Assembly: GCA_004557825.1 (NCBI GenBank)
Contig: SFFL01000009.1
Span: 1-64,000, forward strand
DNA from: Bacteroidales bacterium
GTDB taxonomy: Bacteria; Bacteroidota; Bacteroidia; Bacteroidales; Muribaculaceae
Reading direction: 5' to 3'
DNA: 64,000 bases
The translations under genes were made by a program, and so were the position numbers. Below are positions 24,874 through 33,590 of this stretch, piece after piece. A model generated the notes under the pieces. That model ran no database searches. It was given only the letters and a program-made list of their open reading frames with translations, and was not told the DNA's origin. Positions within the stretch are counted from its first letter, which is position 1. Each line of letters starts with the position of its first letter.

Positions 24874-26429
24874 CGGATGGGGAGATTCATAAATTCGGAG
24901 AGCTGGAGGAAGCCGTTGGAGGCGGAGATGAGGTTGTCGCGGCCGTTGCGCACGCGGTACTGGCATGGCGCTCCGGCGTCGCGGAGGGCGCAGTACATAG
25001 CCAGGGCGGCTTTGTAGTTGGTGCCCATATCGGAAATGCCCACGGCGTAGGTGCGGGCCTTGAACTGCGCTCCGGCGGGGATGGTGTAATCGGCATCCTC
25101 GGCGTAGAAGCCGCCGGCTTCAGCGCCCGCGAAGGCGTAGGCGGCGAGTCGGCCGGAGGTGGTGCCGTAAATCATAATCTGGCGGTGTGAATCGCCGTTG
25201 CTCAGGCCCAGGTCGGCCTCGACTGCGCTGAAGAGCTCTTCGGGGGTGAAGTTGGCGTCGGCTTTGACCACGGCCAAGGCCACGTTTCGCCCGGCCAGGA
25301 GGGAGCCTAAGGCTGCGGCAACATCGTCGGGAGTGAGCGAGGCGGCGCCGGTGCCCAGTTCGCAGTAGATGATGTGTGTGGAGGCGTTGAGCTTGCAGCC
25401 GGTGCCCACGTAGAGCGATGCGCTGCCCACGGTGCGGGCGGCGGGCGCAGCGGTGGCGTCGGCGGGTTCCTCGTCGAGGGGGTAGGCGGCGCCGCTCAGG
25501 CGGCTTTCAAAGAATGCCAGACCTTCGGTGAGCCCTTCGCGCCAGTAGGCGGTGGTGTGGGCGCCGTTACGCACGCGGTATTCGTGGGCCACATTGTTGT
25601 CGCGCATCAGCGAGTGCAGCTCGCCGTTGCCGATATAGAGGCGCTCCTCGTCGTCGCCGCAGTCGATGAAATATCCCACGGAACTGTACTGCGCGGGGTT
25701 GTCGGCGAAGAAATGGAGGGGGCAGAGGTTGATGTAGTGGGAGGTGAGGCGCGGCTGGCCGGTGGTGCCGTAACCGCCGAAGACGCTGCCCCACTGGTTG
25801 TCCCAGCTGCCGAGGGTTTTGTACTGCTCGTCGGTGTTGAGCGAGGGGCTCAGGCCGATGCAGGTGCTGAATGTCTCTGGGTGCTTGGAGGCGACGGCCA
25901 GGGCGCCGAAACCGCCCATCGAGTAGCCGGCCACAGCGCGGGAGGAAGCGGTGGCGTTGGTGCGCAGCAGAGCGTCGATGGCGGGGACAAGCTCGTCGAC
26001 GAGCATATCCATATAGCGGTAGGAGCCGTCGTAGCGGTTTACGAAGTAGGAATTGCCGCCGTCGGGCATCACGTAGATCAGGGGGCGCACCTTGCCGGCG
26101 GCGCGGGCGCGGCCCTCCACGGTGGAGATGTCGAAGTGTCCCGGGCCCCACGAGGAGGCTTTGTCGCCGTAGCCGTGGAAGAGGTACACCACATCGAAGT
26201 GGCGCTCGGCATCGGTGAGGTACTCTTCGGGAAGGAGGATGTTGTAGGTCACCTGCTGGCCGAGGATATTGGAGTAGAAGGTGAGGCCTTCGTTGTAGCG
26301 CTTGGAGAAGGTGACGGTGGTCTCACCAGGCTGAGGCGGCTCCGGCGTAGCCCCTCCCTCATCGGAGGAGCATGCGCCGAGAACCGCGGTCAGCATGAAT
26401 GAAACAGAGTATTTCAGGAATCTTTTCAC
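24870..26429 (-). CDS. Esterase-family lipoprotein with degenerate second domain
   Basis: A 519-residue predicted lipoprotein (LGAC, Cys20 from the GTG start) and a paralogue of the following gene. The first domain has the nucleophile in GYSMGGFGALAVASKHP, an acidic CGDDEER and the His in YRVRNGAHTTAYW. The second (about 340-519) repeats the pattern in weakened form: YGTTSGRLAAYAF in place of GxSxG, and YRVRNGRDNLISAS in place of the His motif. GTG at 26429 is chosen because it overlaps the upstream stop as GTGA and gives a proper signal peptide. Upstream in-frame codons encode a His/Pro/Arg-rich shadow of the neighbouring gene. Confidence 0.8.
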   Translation of the reverse strand: MKRFLKYSVSFMLTAVLGACSSDEGGATPEPPQPGETTVTFSKRYNEGLTFYSNILGQQVTYNILLPEEYLTDAERHFDVVYLFHGYGDKASSWGPGHFDISTVEGRARAAGKVRPLIYVMPDGGNSYFVNRYDGSYRYMDMLVDELVPAIDALLRTNATASSRAVAGYSMGGFGALAVASKHPETFSTCIGLSPSLNTDEQYKTLGSWDNQWGSVFGGYGTTGQPRLTSHYINLCPLHFFADNPAQYSSVGYFIDCGDDEERLYIGNGELHSLMRDNNVAHEYRVRNGAHTTAYWREGLTEGLAFFESRLSGAAYPLDEEPADATAAPAARTVGSASLYVGTGCKLNASTHIIYCELGTGAASLTPDDVAAALGSLLAGRNVALAVVKADANFTPEELFSAVEADLGLSNGDSHRQIMIYGTTSGRLAAYAFAGAEAGGFYAEDADYTIPAGAQFKARTYAVGISDMGTNYKAALAMYCALRDAGAPCQYRVRNGRDNLISASNGFLQLSEFMNLPIR

Positions 26430-28003
26430 GGTGCGGGGGTGAGGGGGGCGAGGGGGTGGTTGGCGTAGACGATGAGATCTTTGCACTGGATGGCGTAGCG
26501 GGGGTCGGGGTTGAGCCAGCGCACGGTCAGTGAGTGGGCGTCGTCGGTGAGGCCGTAGGTGTAGAAGATGTCGTATTTGCGCTTGATGTAGTCGAGGGGC
26601 ATCTTGAAGGTTTCTACGGTCTTACCGTCGATAACGGCTTCCAGTTCGGCCACATAGGTGTCGGGGGCGTCGGGCACGGCTGCGCGCACATTGCCCTGGA
26701 GCACTACGCCGCTGCCGGTGAACTGCCAGGTGTGCTCCTGGCCGAGATCGTATTTGATGACGCGGCGCTCCACAGGCCAGATGCCTTCAAAGGATTGCTC
26801 GAAGGGCACCGGTTCGGGGGTCTGGACGCGGAAGGTGTAGTTGTCGCCTTCTATTTTGCCGCCGTTGGCTTTTACAACCTGCGAGAGGATGTCGAGGGTC
26901 ACTTCATAGCTCTTCTCCAGGGTGATGGAGGTGTAGGGGAAGTTGATGTCTTTCACCTTGTCGAGGCCCTTCTTCCAGTATTCGGGGATGCCGGAATAGC
27001 CCTTGATAACGCCGAGGATACCGGCGGCGGTGGCGGGGTTGCAGTCGGAATCCTGGCCGCAGCGGGTGGAGATGTCGATGGTGCGGAAGAAGTCGCCCTC
27101 ACCGTAGAGGAGGCCGATCACGCAGTAGGCGGCATTGATGGAGGCGTCGATGTCGAAGCCGTTCCACACACCTTCGGGGCACCCTTTATCCACGGAGTAG
27201 CGCTCGTCGATGGCGAGCCAGCAGCGGTGCCAGTCGTCGGGGTATTGCTTCCAGAACTTCACCACGTCGGCGATGCAGCGGTGGAAGTTGGCCTGCTCGG
27301 GGATGGTGCGCAGCGCCTCGGTGACGATGGTGGGGATGTCGTCGCAGACATAGGCCAGGGTGTAGAGGGCGCCCATATAAACGCCGCCGTAGAAGCCATC
27401 GCCGTAGTTCATAATGTGGCCGATGCGGTCGGAGAGCATCGAGGCGGTGTTGGGCATGCCGGGGCAGACCATACCGATGAAGTCGGCCTCAATCTGGAAG
27501 TCGATATCGTCGGCGTGGGGGTTGTTTTTCCAATGGCCCGACTGGGGAGCTGGGATGCCGTTGAGAATGTTGTAGCGCGCGGCCTGGTTGGCGTGCCAAA
27601 GCTTGTAGTCGGCGTTGGCGAACGCCTCGGCATAGCTGTGTGCGGGGGCGTCGATGCCCTCGCGGGCCATCACCTCCATAAAGGTGAGGTCCATATACAC
27701 ATCGTCGTAGAGGCCGGGGTCTTCCTCGAAGATGTCCTTGCAGTAGTCGTCGTACCAGATGATGGGGATGGAATCGTTGATCATTCCGCCCTTGTATTTA
27801 AACTCGGTGGGACCGCCGTAGGTGCAGCCGATGGTCTGGCCGGCCCAGCCGCCCTTGATTTTGTCGACGAGCTTGTCGCGGGTGATGGTAACATCCTTTC
27901 CGTAGGGGATGGACGAGGCGCCAGCTCCCTCGCCGCTGCCGCAGGAGGAGATGAGCGGCAGAAGCGAAGCTCCGGCGATGAGTGATATGATGATGTTTTT
28001 CAT
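26426..28003 (-). CDS. ADP-ribosylglycohydrolase-family lipoprotein
   Basis: A 525-residue predicted lipoprotein (SSC, Cys21) of the ADP-ribosylglycohydrolase (DraG/ARH) family. Motifs are DKIKGGWAGQTIGCTYGGPTEFK at 45-67, an acidic YDDVYMDLTF, DIDFQIEADF, and the C-terminal metal-site stretch TRCGQDSDCNPATAAGILG. Family members remove ADP-ribose from proteins, nucleic acids or small molecules, or split O-acetyl-ADP-ribose, using two divalent metals. Residues 400-520 form a beta-rich extension. It is a close tandem paralogue of the upstream gene and overlaps the next gene by 4 bp. Its extracytoplasmic location is unusual for this family outside Bacteroidetes loci. Confidence 0.85.
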   Translation of the reverse strand: MKNIIISLIAGASLLPLISSCGSGEGAGASSIPYGKDVTITRDKLVDKIKGGWAGQTIGCTYGGPTEFKYKGGMINDSIPIIWYDDYCKDIFEEDPGLYDDVYMDLTFMEVMAREGIDAPAHSYAEAFANADYKLWHANQAARYNILNGIPAPQSGHWKNNPHADDIDFQIEADFIGMVCPGMPNTASMLSDRIGHIMNYGDGFYGGVYMGALYTLAYVCDDIPTIVTEALRTIPEQANFHRCIADVVKFWKQYPDDWHRCWLAIDERYSVDKGCPEGVWNGFDIDASINAAYCVIGLLYGEGDFFRTIDISTRCGQDSDCNPATAAGILGVIKGYSGIPEYWKKGLDKVKDINFPYTSITLEKSYEVTLDILSQVVKANGGKIEGDNYTFRVQTPEPVPFEQSFEGIWPVERRVIKYDLGQEHTWQFTGSGVVLQGNVRAAVPDAPDTYVAELEAVIDGKTVETFKMPLDYIKRKYDIFYTYGLTDDAHSLTVRWLNPDPRYAIQCKDLIVYANHPLAPLTPAP

Positions 28004-28051
28004 TTCAGGAGGTGATGGATTTTCAGAAGAGGGTGATTTTCAAGGGGAGAA

Positions 28052-29698
28052 TCAGGGCTTGTTGGAGTAGAAGCGGGGGTGAGTGGGATTCTCCGAGTAG
28101 TACATAATGTCGTTGATGCGGATGGTGTAGTTCTTGTTGGGGTTGAGCCAAACCAGGCGCACGGTGTGGCGTCCTTCGGGAAGGAGATACTTCCAGGCTG
28201 GCTCCACGCGGCGCGAAGTGTTCTTCATCGGCATCTTCACGGTCTGGTCGAGCTTGCCGTCGATCCATACCTGTATGTCGGCCACGTAGTTGTCGTTGGG
28301 TTCGGCCAGGCCAAACACTTCCGAACCGATGTGGCGGGTGGATACACGGGCGATGTAATCCTTGTTGATATGCTTCAGGCAGCAGATGTTGCCCCAGATT
28401 ACGAAGCCGTTGCCGTCGAATGAGAACTCATACTCTTTGTCGAAGAATTCATCCTTGCGCTCGCGGGTGAGGGGGTAGGTGTTGGTGAAGTTCTGCTCCA
28501 AGGGGAGGGTCTTCACCTGCTGCAGGGGGATGGCGACCTCGCCGGCCTCGCCTGCCTTGGGGGCTTTGCCGCCGTTGCGGGTAATCAGCTCGCAGGCCTG
28601 CTTGTACGACATAGCGTAGGAATCGGTGAGCGAGATGGTGGTGCCGTCGAAGTCGAGGTCCTCAATTTCTTTGAGCGGGTTGAGCCAGAAGGTGGGAATC
28701 TTGTCGTAGCCCATCATCACACCGAGCACACCGGCAGCGGTGGAGGGGTTGCAGTCGGCATCCTGGCCGCAGCGTGCGGCAATGTCGACGGTTTCGGTGA
28801 AGTCGCCGTTGCCGTAGAGCATAGCCAAGGCCACGAATGCCGAGTTGAGGCGGGCGTCGATGTTGAAGCTCAGGAAAGCGCCCTTGGGGCAGCCCACATC
28901 GTTGTTCCACTTACGCTGGAGGAATTCCCAGCAGGCAATCCAGTCGGTGGGGTGGATATCGTAGAACTTCACCACGTCGTTGACGGTCTGGTAGAATTTG
29001 CTTTCGGCGGGGATGGGAGCCAGGGCGGCCAGCACGATGTCGCGCGGGTTGTCGAGATAGAAGGCGGTGGAGTAGAGACCGGCCACGAAGGCGCCGCCGT
29101 AGAAGCCGTCGCCCGAGTTCATAATGTGGCCCACCTTGTCGGCGATGTCGAGAGCCTGCTGCTGCATGGCCGGAGCCATCAGGCCGATGAAGTCGGCCTC
29201 AATCTGGAAGTCGAGGTCGTCGGCGTGAGGGTTGTTGAGCCAGTTGCCCGATTCGGGAGGCATAATGCCGTTGCGGATATTGTAGCGGCCGGCCTGGTTG
29301 GCGTGGGCCAGGTGATAGTCGGCGTAGGCGAAGTGCGTGCCCAACTCTTCCTGGCTAACGTCGAGGCCGAGCTGCTCGAAGGTTTCTACAAAGGTGCAGT
29401 CGTTGTAGATATCGTCGAAGAGGCCGGGCTTCTTGTCCCACCAGTATTTCACGATGTGCTCGTTCCAGGGGATAGGCTGGTAGGCCTGGGTGTATGAGCC
29501 GGTGAATTTGAATTCCACCGGGGCGCCGTAGACCACGCCGATAGTCTGGCCGGCCCAGCCGCCCTTGATTTTATCGAGGAGCTGCTCCGAGGAGAGGCGC
29601 ACGCAGGAGGCGTCGGTGGCAGAGGTGGCGGAGGGTGCGGGAGCGGCCTGTGCGGCGGCTGCGGCAAGGAGAAGGAGCGATAATGCTGTCTTTTTCAT
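28052..29698 (-). CDS. Exported ADP-ribosylglycohydrolase-family protein
   Basis: A 548-residue exported protein (signal peptide to about residue 20). Shared family features are LLDKIKGGWAGQTIGVVYGAPVEFK, FDDIYNDCTFVE, DLDFQIEADF, MNSGDGFYGGAF and ARCGQDADCNPSTAAGVLG. The extension after residue 390 has a beta-sandwich-like end (WKYLLPEGRHTVRLVWLNPNKNY) that matches the end of its paralogue downstream (SLTVRWLNPDPRY). The two probably arose by tandem duplication. It would act in the periplasm on ADP-ribose-type or nucleoside-type substrates; the exact bond cleaved cannot be told from sequence. Confidence 0.85.
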   Translation of the reverse strand: MKKTALSLLLLAAAAAQAAPAPSATSATDASCVRLSSEQLLDKIKGGWAGQTIGVVYGAPVEFKFTGSYTQAYQPIPWNEHIVKYWWDKKPGLFDDIYNDCTFVETFEQLGLDVSQEELGTHFAYADYHLAHANQAGRYNIRNGIMPPESGNWLNNPHADDLDFQIEADFIGLMAPAMQQQALDIADKVGHIMNSGDGFYGGAFVAGLYSTAFYLDNPRDIVLAALAPIPAESKFYQTVNDVVKFYDIHPTDWIACWEFLQRKWNNDVGCPKGAFLSFNIDARLNSAFVALAMLYGNGDFTETVDIAARCGQDADCNPSTAAGVLGVMMGYDKIPTFWLNPLKEIEDLDFDGTTISLTDSYAMSYKQACELITRNGGKAPKAGEAGEVAIPLQQVKTLPLEQNFTNTYPLTRERKDEFFDKEYEFSFDGNGFVIWGNICCLKHINKDYIARVSTRHIGSEVFGLAEPNDNYVADIQVWIDGKLDQTVKMPMKNTSRRVEPAWKYLLPEGRHTVRLVWLNPNKNYTIRINDIMYYSENPTHPRFYSNKP

Positions 29699-29720
29699 AG
29701 GTGAATGGGGAGAGAGGGGG

Positions 29721-31691
29721 TTATTTCAGGTCGTAAACTCCAAGCTCGGTGATGGAGGTGAAGTTGGAGACGTTTTTGGTGTACTTGTTCCAGTGATACT
29801 GATACTTGGTGTCAAGCAGGATGCGCACGCCGCGGGTGGTGACTTCGGGGAATTCGATGAGATACTGCGCGAAGTGGGGCTGGAAGAACACGATGTCGGT
29901 GGAGGGGAGAGCGGGAGTGGAGGTGTATTTGCCTGCGTCGCGCCAGTGGCCGTCGGCATCGAGATACTGCACGGTGAGGTCGGTGAACCAGCCGCCGAAC
30001 TCTTCGAGGCAGCCCATATTCAGCTCAATCATATTGAGGGTCTGCGGCTCTTTCCAGCCGTAGCCGAAGAAGTCGATTTTCGGGTCTTTGGCTTTGGCGG
30101 CCAGGGAGTAGAACACCGAACCGGGGCCGTTCTTCACGCCGTCGTTGATTACGTCGACGCTCTTGGCATACATCGGTTTGCCGAAGGTGATCCAGCAGGA
30201 GTCGAGCACGGCCTCGTTGAGGGTGCGCACGTTGGCGTAGATAGTGTCGGCCTTGAGGGCGAGGTTCTGGGGCTTCACCACGATGTTGAAATCTTTGGTG
30301 AGCGACTTGCCGTTGCCCGCGAGCTGGAGGGTGATGTTGTAGCGGCCTGCCTTTGCGGGGGTGCCGGAGAGGTCGCCGTTGTTGAAGGTAAGGCCCTGGG
30401 GCAGCTCACCTTTGACGAGGGTCCAGGTGTACTGCTTGTTGGTGGGGCAGGCGAAGGAGTAGTCGGCGGGCATACCTACGGTGAGGTCGGGGTTCGGGCC
30501 TACGGCAAATTCCAGCGGGGGATTGAATTTGGCTTTGGGGTTGATGTAGATGTTGTTGCCTTTCACTTTGCCGCCGTTCTCCTTGATTACGTCGATGGCG
30601 AGCTTCACGGTGCGGTCGATCATATCCTGGATGGAAGCGTCGGGCATATCGTAGCGGGTGACGTTGACGTAGCGGTCGTTGAAGGGCTTTGTCCACCCTT
30701 CGATGGGCATAGTGAGAGATGCGGGGAGCTTGTCGGCACCCATAATCACGCCGAGGATGCCGCTCACTGTGGCGGCCTGGTTATCGCAGTCGAAGCCCAT
30801 GGCGCAGCTCAGGTCGAGGGTGCGCTGGAAGTCGCCTTCGCCGTAGAGCATAGCCAGGATGCCCATAAGGCCGTTGAGGTCGGCATTCCAGATGGTGCGG
30901 GTCATAGGGTCTTCGTTGACGTAGAATTCGTCGGCGATAATCTGGCGCGACTTGGTCCAGTCCTTGGGGTATTTCTTGTAAAGCTCGATGCACTTGCGCA
31001 CGCCCTGAGCGTAGCGGTCGTTGGGGTCGAGGTATTTCAGACCTTTTTCGATGAGCTTCTTGATATCTTTTTCAAAGAAAGCCTCGGAATACATGGCACC
31101 GTAGAGCACTGTGGGAGCTACGGCCCAGGAGTCGGAGGTGATGCGGGCGGCCCAGTCGCTCTTGCCTACGGCATACTCGGGCATACCGGGGGCGGTGTAG
31201 GCCCAGATTTCGTTGATGAGCTGCGGGTCGATCTGATACCAGTGAGGGTTGATGTCCTTGCGGCCGGTGAAGGGAGGGGTGAAGCCCAGGTGCATGGCGC
31301 CCAGGGCGGCACGGTTGGCCAGCCACACACGGTCGCGGATGTGATACATCCAGCCGTCGCGCATATTGGCGTAGGTGGGTTCGATGCCATATTTCTCCAT
31401 CAGCATCAGGTATATGTATTCTACGTCGGTGTCGTCGTCGGAGAAGGCGCCGCCGGTCTTGGCGAGCTTGTCGAGGTTCTTGGTGTAGCCGAAGGGGAAG
31501 CGCGACTCGGAAGCGGGCTGGTCGACGAACTTGTTTTCAAAGGGGAGGCCGTAGATATTGCCAACCATCTGGCCGATCCAAGCGCCTGCGATTTTGTCGC
31601 GAAGAGTTTCCTTCGAGATTTTCTCAGCGGCTCCGGCCATGCCTGAGGTGAGCAGAAGCGCGGCGAGTGCCGCTGTAAGTTGTTTTTTCAT
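29721..31691 (-). CDS. ADP-ribosylglycohydrolase-family protein with Ig-like and C-terminal binding domains
   Basis: A 656-residue exported member, more distant from the two paralogues that follow it. The catalytic part (20-390) has RDKIAGAWIGQMVGNIYGLPFE, the metal cluster FSDDDTDVEY, and a divergent second metal stretch CAMGFDCDNQAATVSGILG, where CGQD is replaced by CAMGFD. Next come an Ig-like segment (about 410-480, LPQGLTFNNGDLSGTPAKAGRYNITLQL as landmark) and a discoidin-like C-terminal domain (about 500-656) that may bind sugar or polymer. It is the first gene after the 320-bp gap that follows susD. Confidence 0.83.
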   Translation of the reverse strand: MKKQLTAALAALLLTSGMAGAAEKISKETLRDKIAGAWIGQMVGNIYGLPFENKFVDQPASESRFPFGYTKNLDKLAKTGGAFSDDDTDVEYIYLMLMEKYGIEPTYANMRDGWMYHIRDRVWLANRAALGAMHLGFTPPFTGRKDINPHWYQIDPQLINEIWAYTAPGMPEYAVGKSDWAARITSDSWAVAPTVLYGAMYSEAFFEKDIKKLIEKGLKYLDPNDRYAQGVRKCIELYKKYPKDWTKSRQIIADEFYVNEDPMTRTIWNADLNGLMGILAMLYGEGDFQRTLDLSCAMGFDCDNQAATVSGILGVIMGADKLPASLTMPIEGWTKPFNDRYVNVTRYDMPDASIQDMIDRTVKLAIDVIKENGGKVKGNNIYINPKAKFNPPLEFAVGPNPDLTVGMPADYSFACPTNKQYTWTLVKGELPQGLTFNNGDLSGTPAKAGRYNITLQLAGNGKSLTKDFNIVVKPQNLALKADTIYANVRTLNEAVLDSCWITFGKPMYAKSVDVINDGVKNGPGSVFYSLAAKAKDPKIDFFGYGWKEPQTLNMIELNMGCLEEFGGWFTDLTVQYLDADGHWRDAGKYTSTPALPSTDIVFFQPHFAQYLIEFPEVTTRGVRILLDTKYQYHWNKYTKNVSNFTSITELGVYDLK

Positions 31692-31777
31692 AATATGGGT
31701 AAGGAGGTTAAAAATGGAGAGAAGGGCGGAGAGGGGAGGCTGGGGTGTGGAGAGGGGAGGCTTGTGGGCTGGGAGGC

Positions 31778-31816
31778 CTGTAGGGGCGCGATATATCGCG
31801 GCCGCGCCCGGATGGC
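31778..31816. repeat. Family A palindrome (forward, intergenic)
   Basis: CTGTAGGGGCGCGATATATC followed by GCGGCCGCGCCCGGATGGC, a full-length copy. It lies between susD and the first ADP-ribosylglycohydrolase gene. The remainder of 31692-32012 holds a hairpin (31835-31882) and GA-rich sequence but no gene. Confidence 0.94.
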
Positions 31817-31834
31817 AGGAGGCGAAGAAGTGGG

Positions 31835-31882
31835 AAAAGGCTCCGCGGAGCGTCCGGGAAAGATTTGCGCTTCCGCGGAGCC
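31835..31882 (-). terminator. Hairpin with short T-tract after susD (attenuator or processing site)
   Basis: On the minus strand GGCTCCGCGGA and TCCGCGGAGCC are perfect 11-bp arms around a 22-nt loop, followed by TTTT. Termination would be partial at best. Such a site could lower expression of the enzyme genes relative to susCD, as seen at many SusCD loci. Confidence 0.5.
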
Positions 31883-32012
31883 GTTTCCGGGTCTGTTAGC
31901 TGCAAAATGTTAATAACGGGGAGAGAGGGCCGCCGGGTATTGCTGTGAAAGAGCTCCAGGGGAGAAGAGACCTCACGGAAAGAAGGGTATTGCCCCGGCG
32001 GCGGGGGAGGGA

Positions 32013-33572
32013 TTAATACTTGGGATTCTGTTTGAGCTTGGGATTGGCGTTGAGAATCTCAGCGGGGATGGGGAAGAGGTTGCGGAAAGTTTCGCCTTCC
32101 TGTGAGGGGTGTGCCCAGTACTGTTTGAGATATTTGCCGTAGCGAATCATATCTTCGTGGCGCCAGCCTTCCCAGGCGAGTTCGCGGCCGCGTTCGGCGT
32201 AAAGCTCATCGAGGGTGAGCTGCGAGGCGGTGTAGGGCTGGAGGCCTGCGCGGGTGCGGATTTTCTGCAGCTCGGGCATATTCACGGCTGTGGAAGCCTG
32301 ACCCTGGCGCACGAGGCACTCGGCATACATCAGCACGATGTCGGCGTAGCGGAATACGGCGAAGTCGTTGTCCATCGAGGTTTCGCCGGAAGTGAGCTTG
32401 CCGTCGGTCTGATAGGGCCACTTGCAGATGCGGGCACCGTCGAATTTCTGGCGGCCGCCGTTGGCGTTGAAGTATTGTGTTTCAGGGAATACGGGGTTGT
32501 ACTCCATCTGTGCGCCGTCGACCATAATGGGCTGGCCGTTGATGTCGACCTGCGGGCCGTAGAGCCAGGTAAGGTCGCGGCGGCGGTCCTGCGGGTCGTA
32601 GGTCTGGAAGAAGTCAGGCTCGCAGACGAATCCCGACCAGGGCGAAGCGCCGATGTTGAATGTGGCGCAGCTCTCCGGCTCCAGGGTGAGGGTATAGAGG
32701 TAGAAAGCCTTGCTGCCGGCGGGGATGGCTGCGGTGTCGTAGACGATGGCGAAGATGTTTTCGCCGGAGGTTTCGTTCTTCACGGCGAAGTTAGTCTCGT
32801 AGCTGTCTTCGATCTTGTAGTAACCGGGGTCGATGATCTGCTTGCAGGCTGCAGCGGCCTTGTCGTACATAGGTGTGCCGAACCAGGCCTCGGCGTTGAT
32901 ATACATCTTAGCCAGGATAGCCCAGGCCATAGCCTGAGTGGCGCGGCCGTAGTTGGTGGGAGCGGGAGCGGCGTCGAGCGATGCAATCAGCTGGGGAGTA
33001 AGCTCGCTTTCAAGGAATTGGAAGATGGCCTTGCGGTCGCGCTGCTCGGGATAGTCGGTGTCGGTGTAGTCGATGGTGAAAGGCACGTTGCCCCAGTTGG
33101 CCATAGCTTCATAGTAGAAGAAGGCGCGGAGGGTGCGCATTTCAGCGAGGATTTTGGTCTTGCCTTCAAACTGCACGTCGCTCAGCTCGGTTTCGTAGAT
33201 GATCTCGTTGCAGGCGGCGATGCCATCAAACACCCAGTCCCATCCGCGCTTGAGCAGACGGTTGGAAGCGGGAATCTTGTTGGTCTGAATCTCTTCGTAG
33301 CGGCCGGATGAATACCATTCGCCGGCGTTGGTGGCGGGCACGGCGCATTCGTCGGAAGCCTGAAGCAGGAGAGTCCAGAGGCCCTGCTCCTTGTTGTAGC
33401 CCTGCATCTTGGTGTAAGCACGGCCGGCGTTGGCCACCAGCTCCTTCTCGGTTTTGAAGAAGTTGTCCATAGGAATCTCGCTGTAGACATTCTCATCGAG
33501 ATTTGTGCAGGCGGGAAGCACAAGCGCTACACCTACAGCTCCCAGGCCTAATACTTTATATAAGGTTTTCAT
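32013..33572 (-). CDS. SusD-family surface lipoprotein
   Basis: A 519-residue SusD/RagB-type outer-membrane lipoprotein (LPAC, Cys22) that forms the lid of the SusC transporter and binds the ligand. It shows the family start TNLDENVYSEIPMDNFFKTE, the TPR-like helical core and the C-terminal ELAWEGWRHEDMIRYG with YFPIP-like ending (FRNLFPIPAEILNANPKLKQNP). It lies 18 bp after susC on the same strand. The ligand is inferred to be a ribose-containing compound from the surrounding ribokinase and ADP-ribosylglycohydrolase genes. Confidence 0.95.
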   Translation of the reverse strand: MKTLYKVLGLGAVGVALVLPACTNLDENVYSEIPMDNFFKTEKELVANAGRAYTKMQGYNKEQGLWTLLLQASDECAVPATNAGEWYSSGRYEEIQTNKIPASNRLLKRGWDWVFDGIAACNEIIYETELSDVQFEGKTKILAEMRTLRAFFYYEAMANWGNVPFTIDYTDTDYPEQRDRKAIFQFLESELTPQLIASLDAAPAPTNYGRATQAMAWAILAKMYINAEAWFGTPMYDKAAAACKQIIDPGYYKIEDSYETNFAVKNETSGENIFAIVYDTAAIPAGSKAFYLYTLTLEPESCATFNIGASPWSGFVCEPDFFQTYDPQDRRRDLTWLYGPQVDINGQPIMVDGAQMEYNPVFPETQYFNANGGRQKFDGARICKWPYQTDGKLTSGETSMDNDFAVFRYADIVLMYAECLVRQGQASTAVNMPELQKIRTRAGLQPYTASQLTLDELYAERGRELAWEGWRHEDMIRYGKYLKQYWAHPSQEGETFRNLFPIPAEILNANPKLKQNPKY

Positions 33573-33590
33573 TGTGAATAGTAGTTAAGG

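Noticed and set aside
29565..31646. Long plus-strand frame opposite an ADP-ribosylglycohydrolase gene
   Set aside because: Same shadow pattern; the minus-strand gene has clear family motifs and a signal peptide.
26426..31691. Toxin-antitoxin or phage-defence role for the ADP-ribosylglycohydrolases
   Set aside because: All three carry export signals and stand in a SusCD operon with ribokinase, which fits nutrient use much better; no ADP-ribosyltransferase toxin is nearby.
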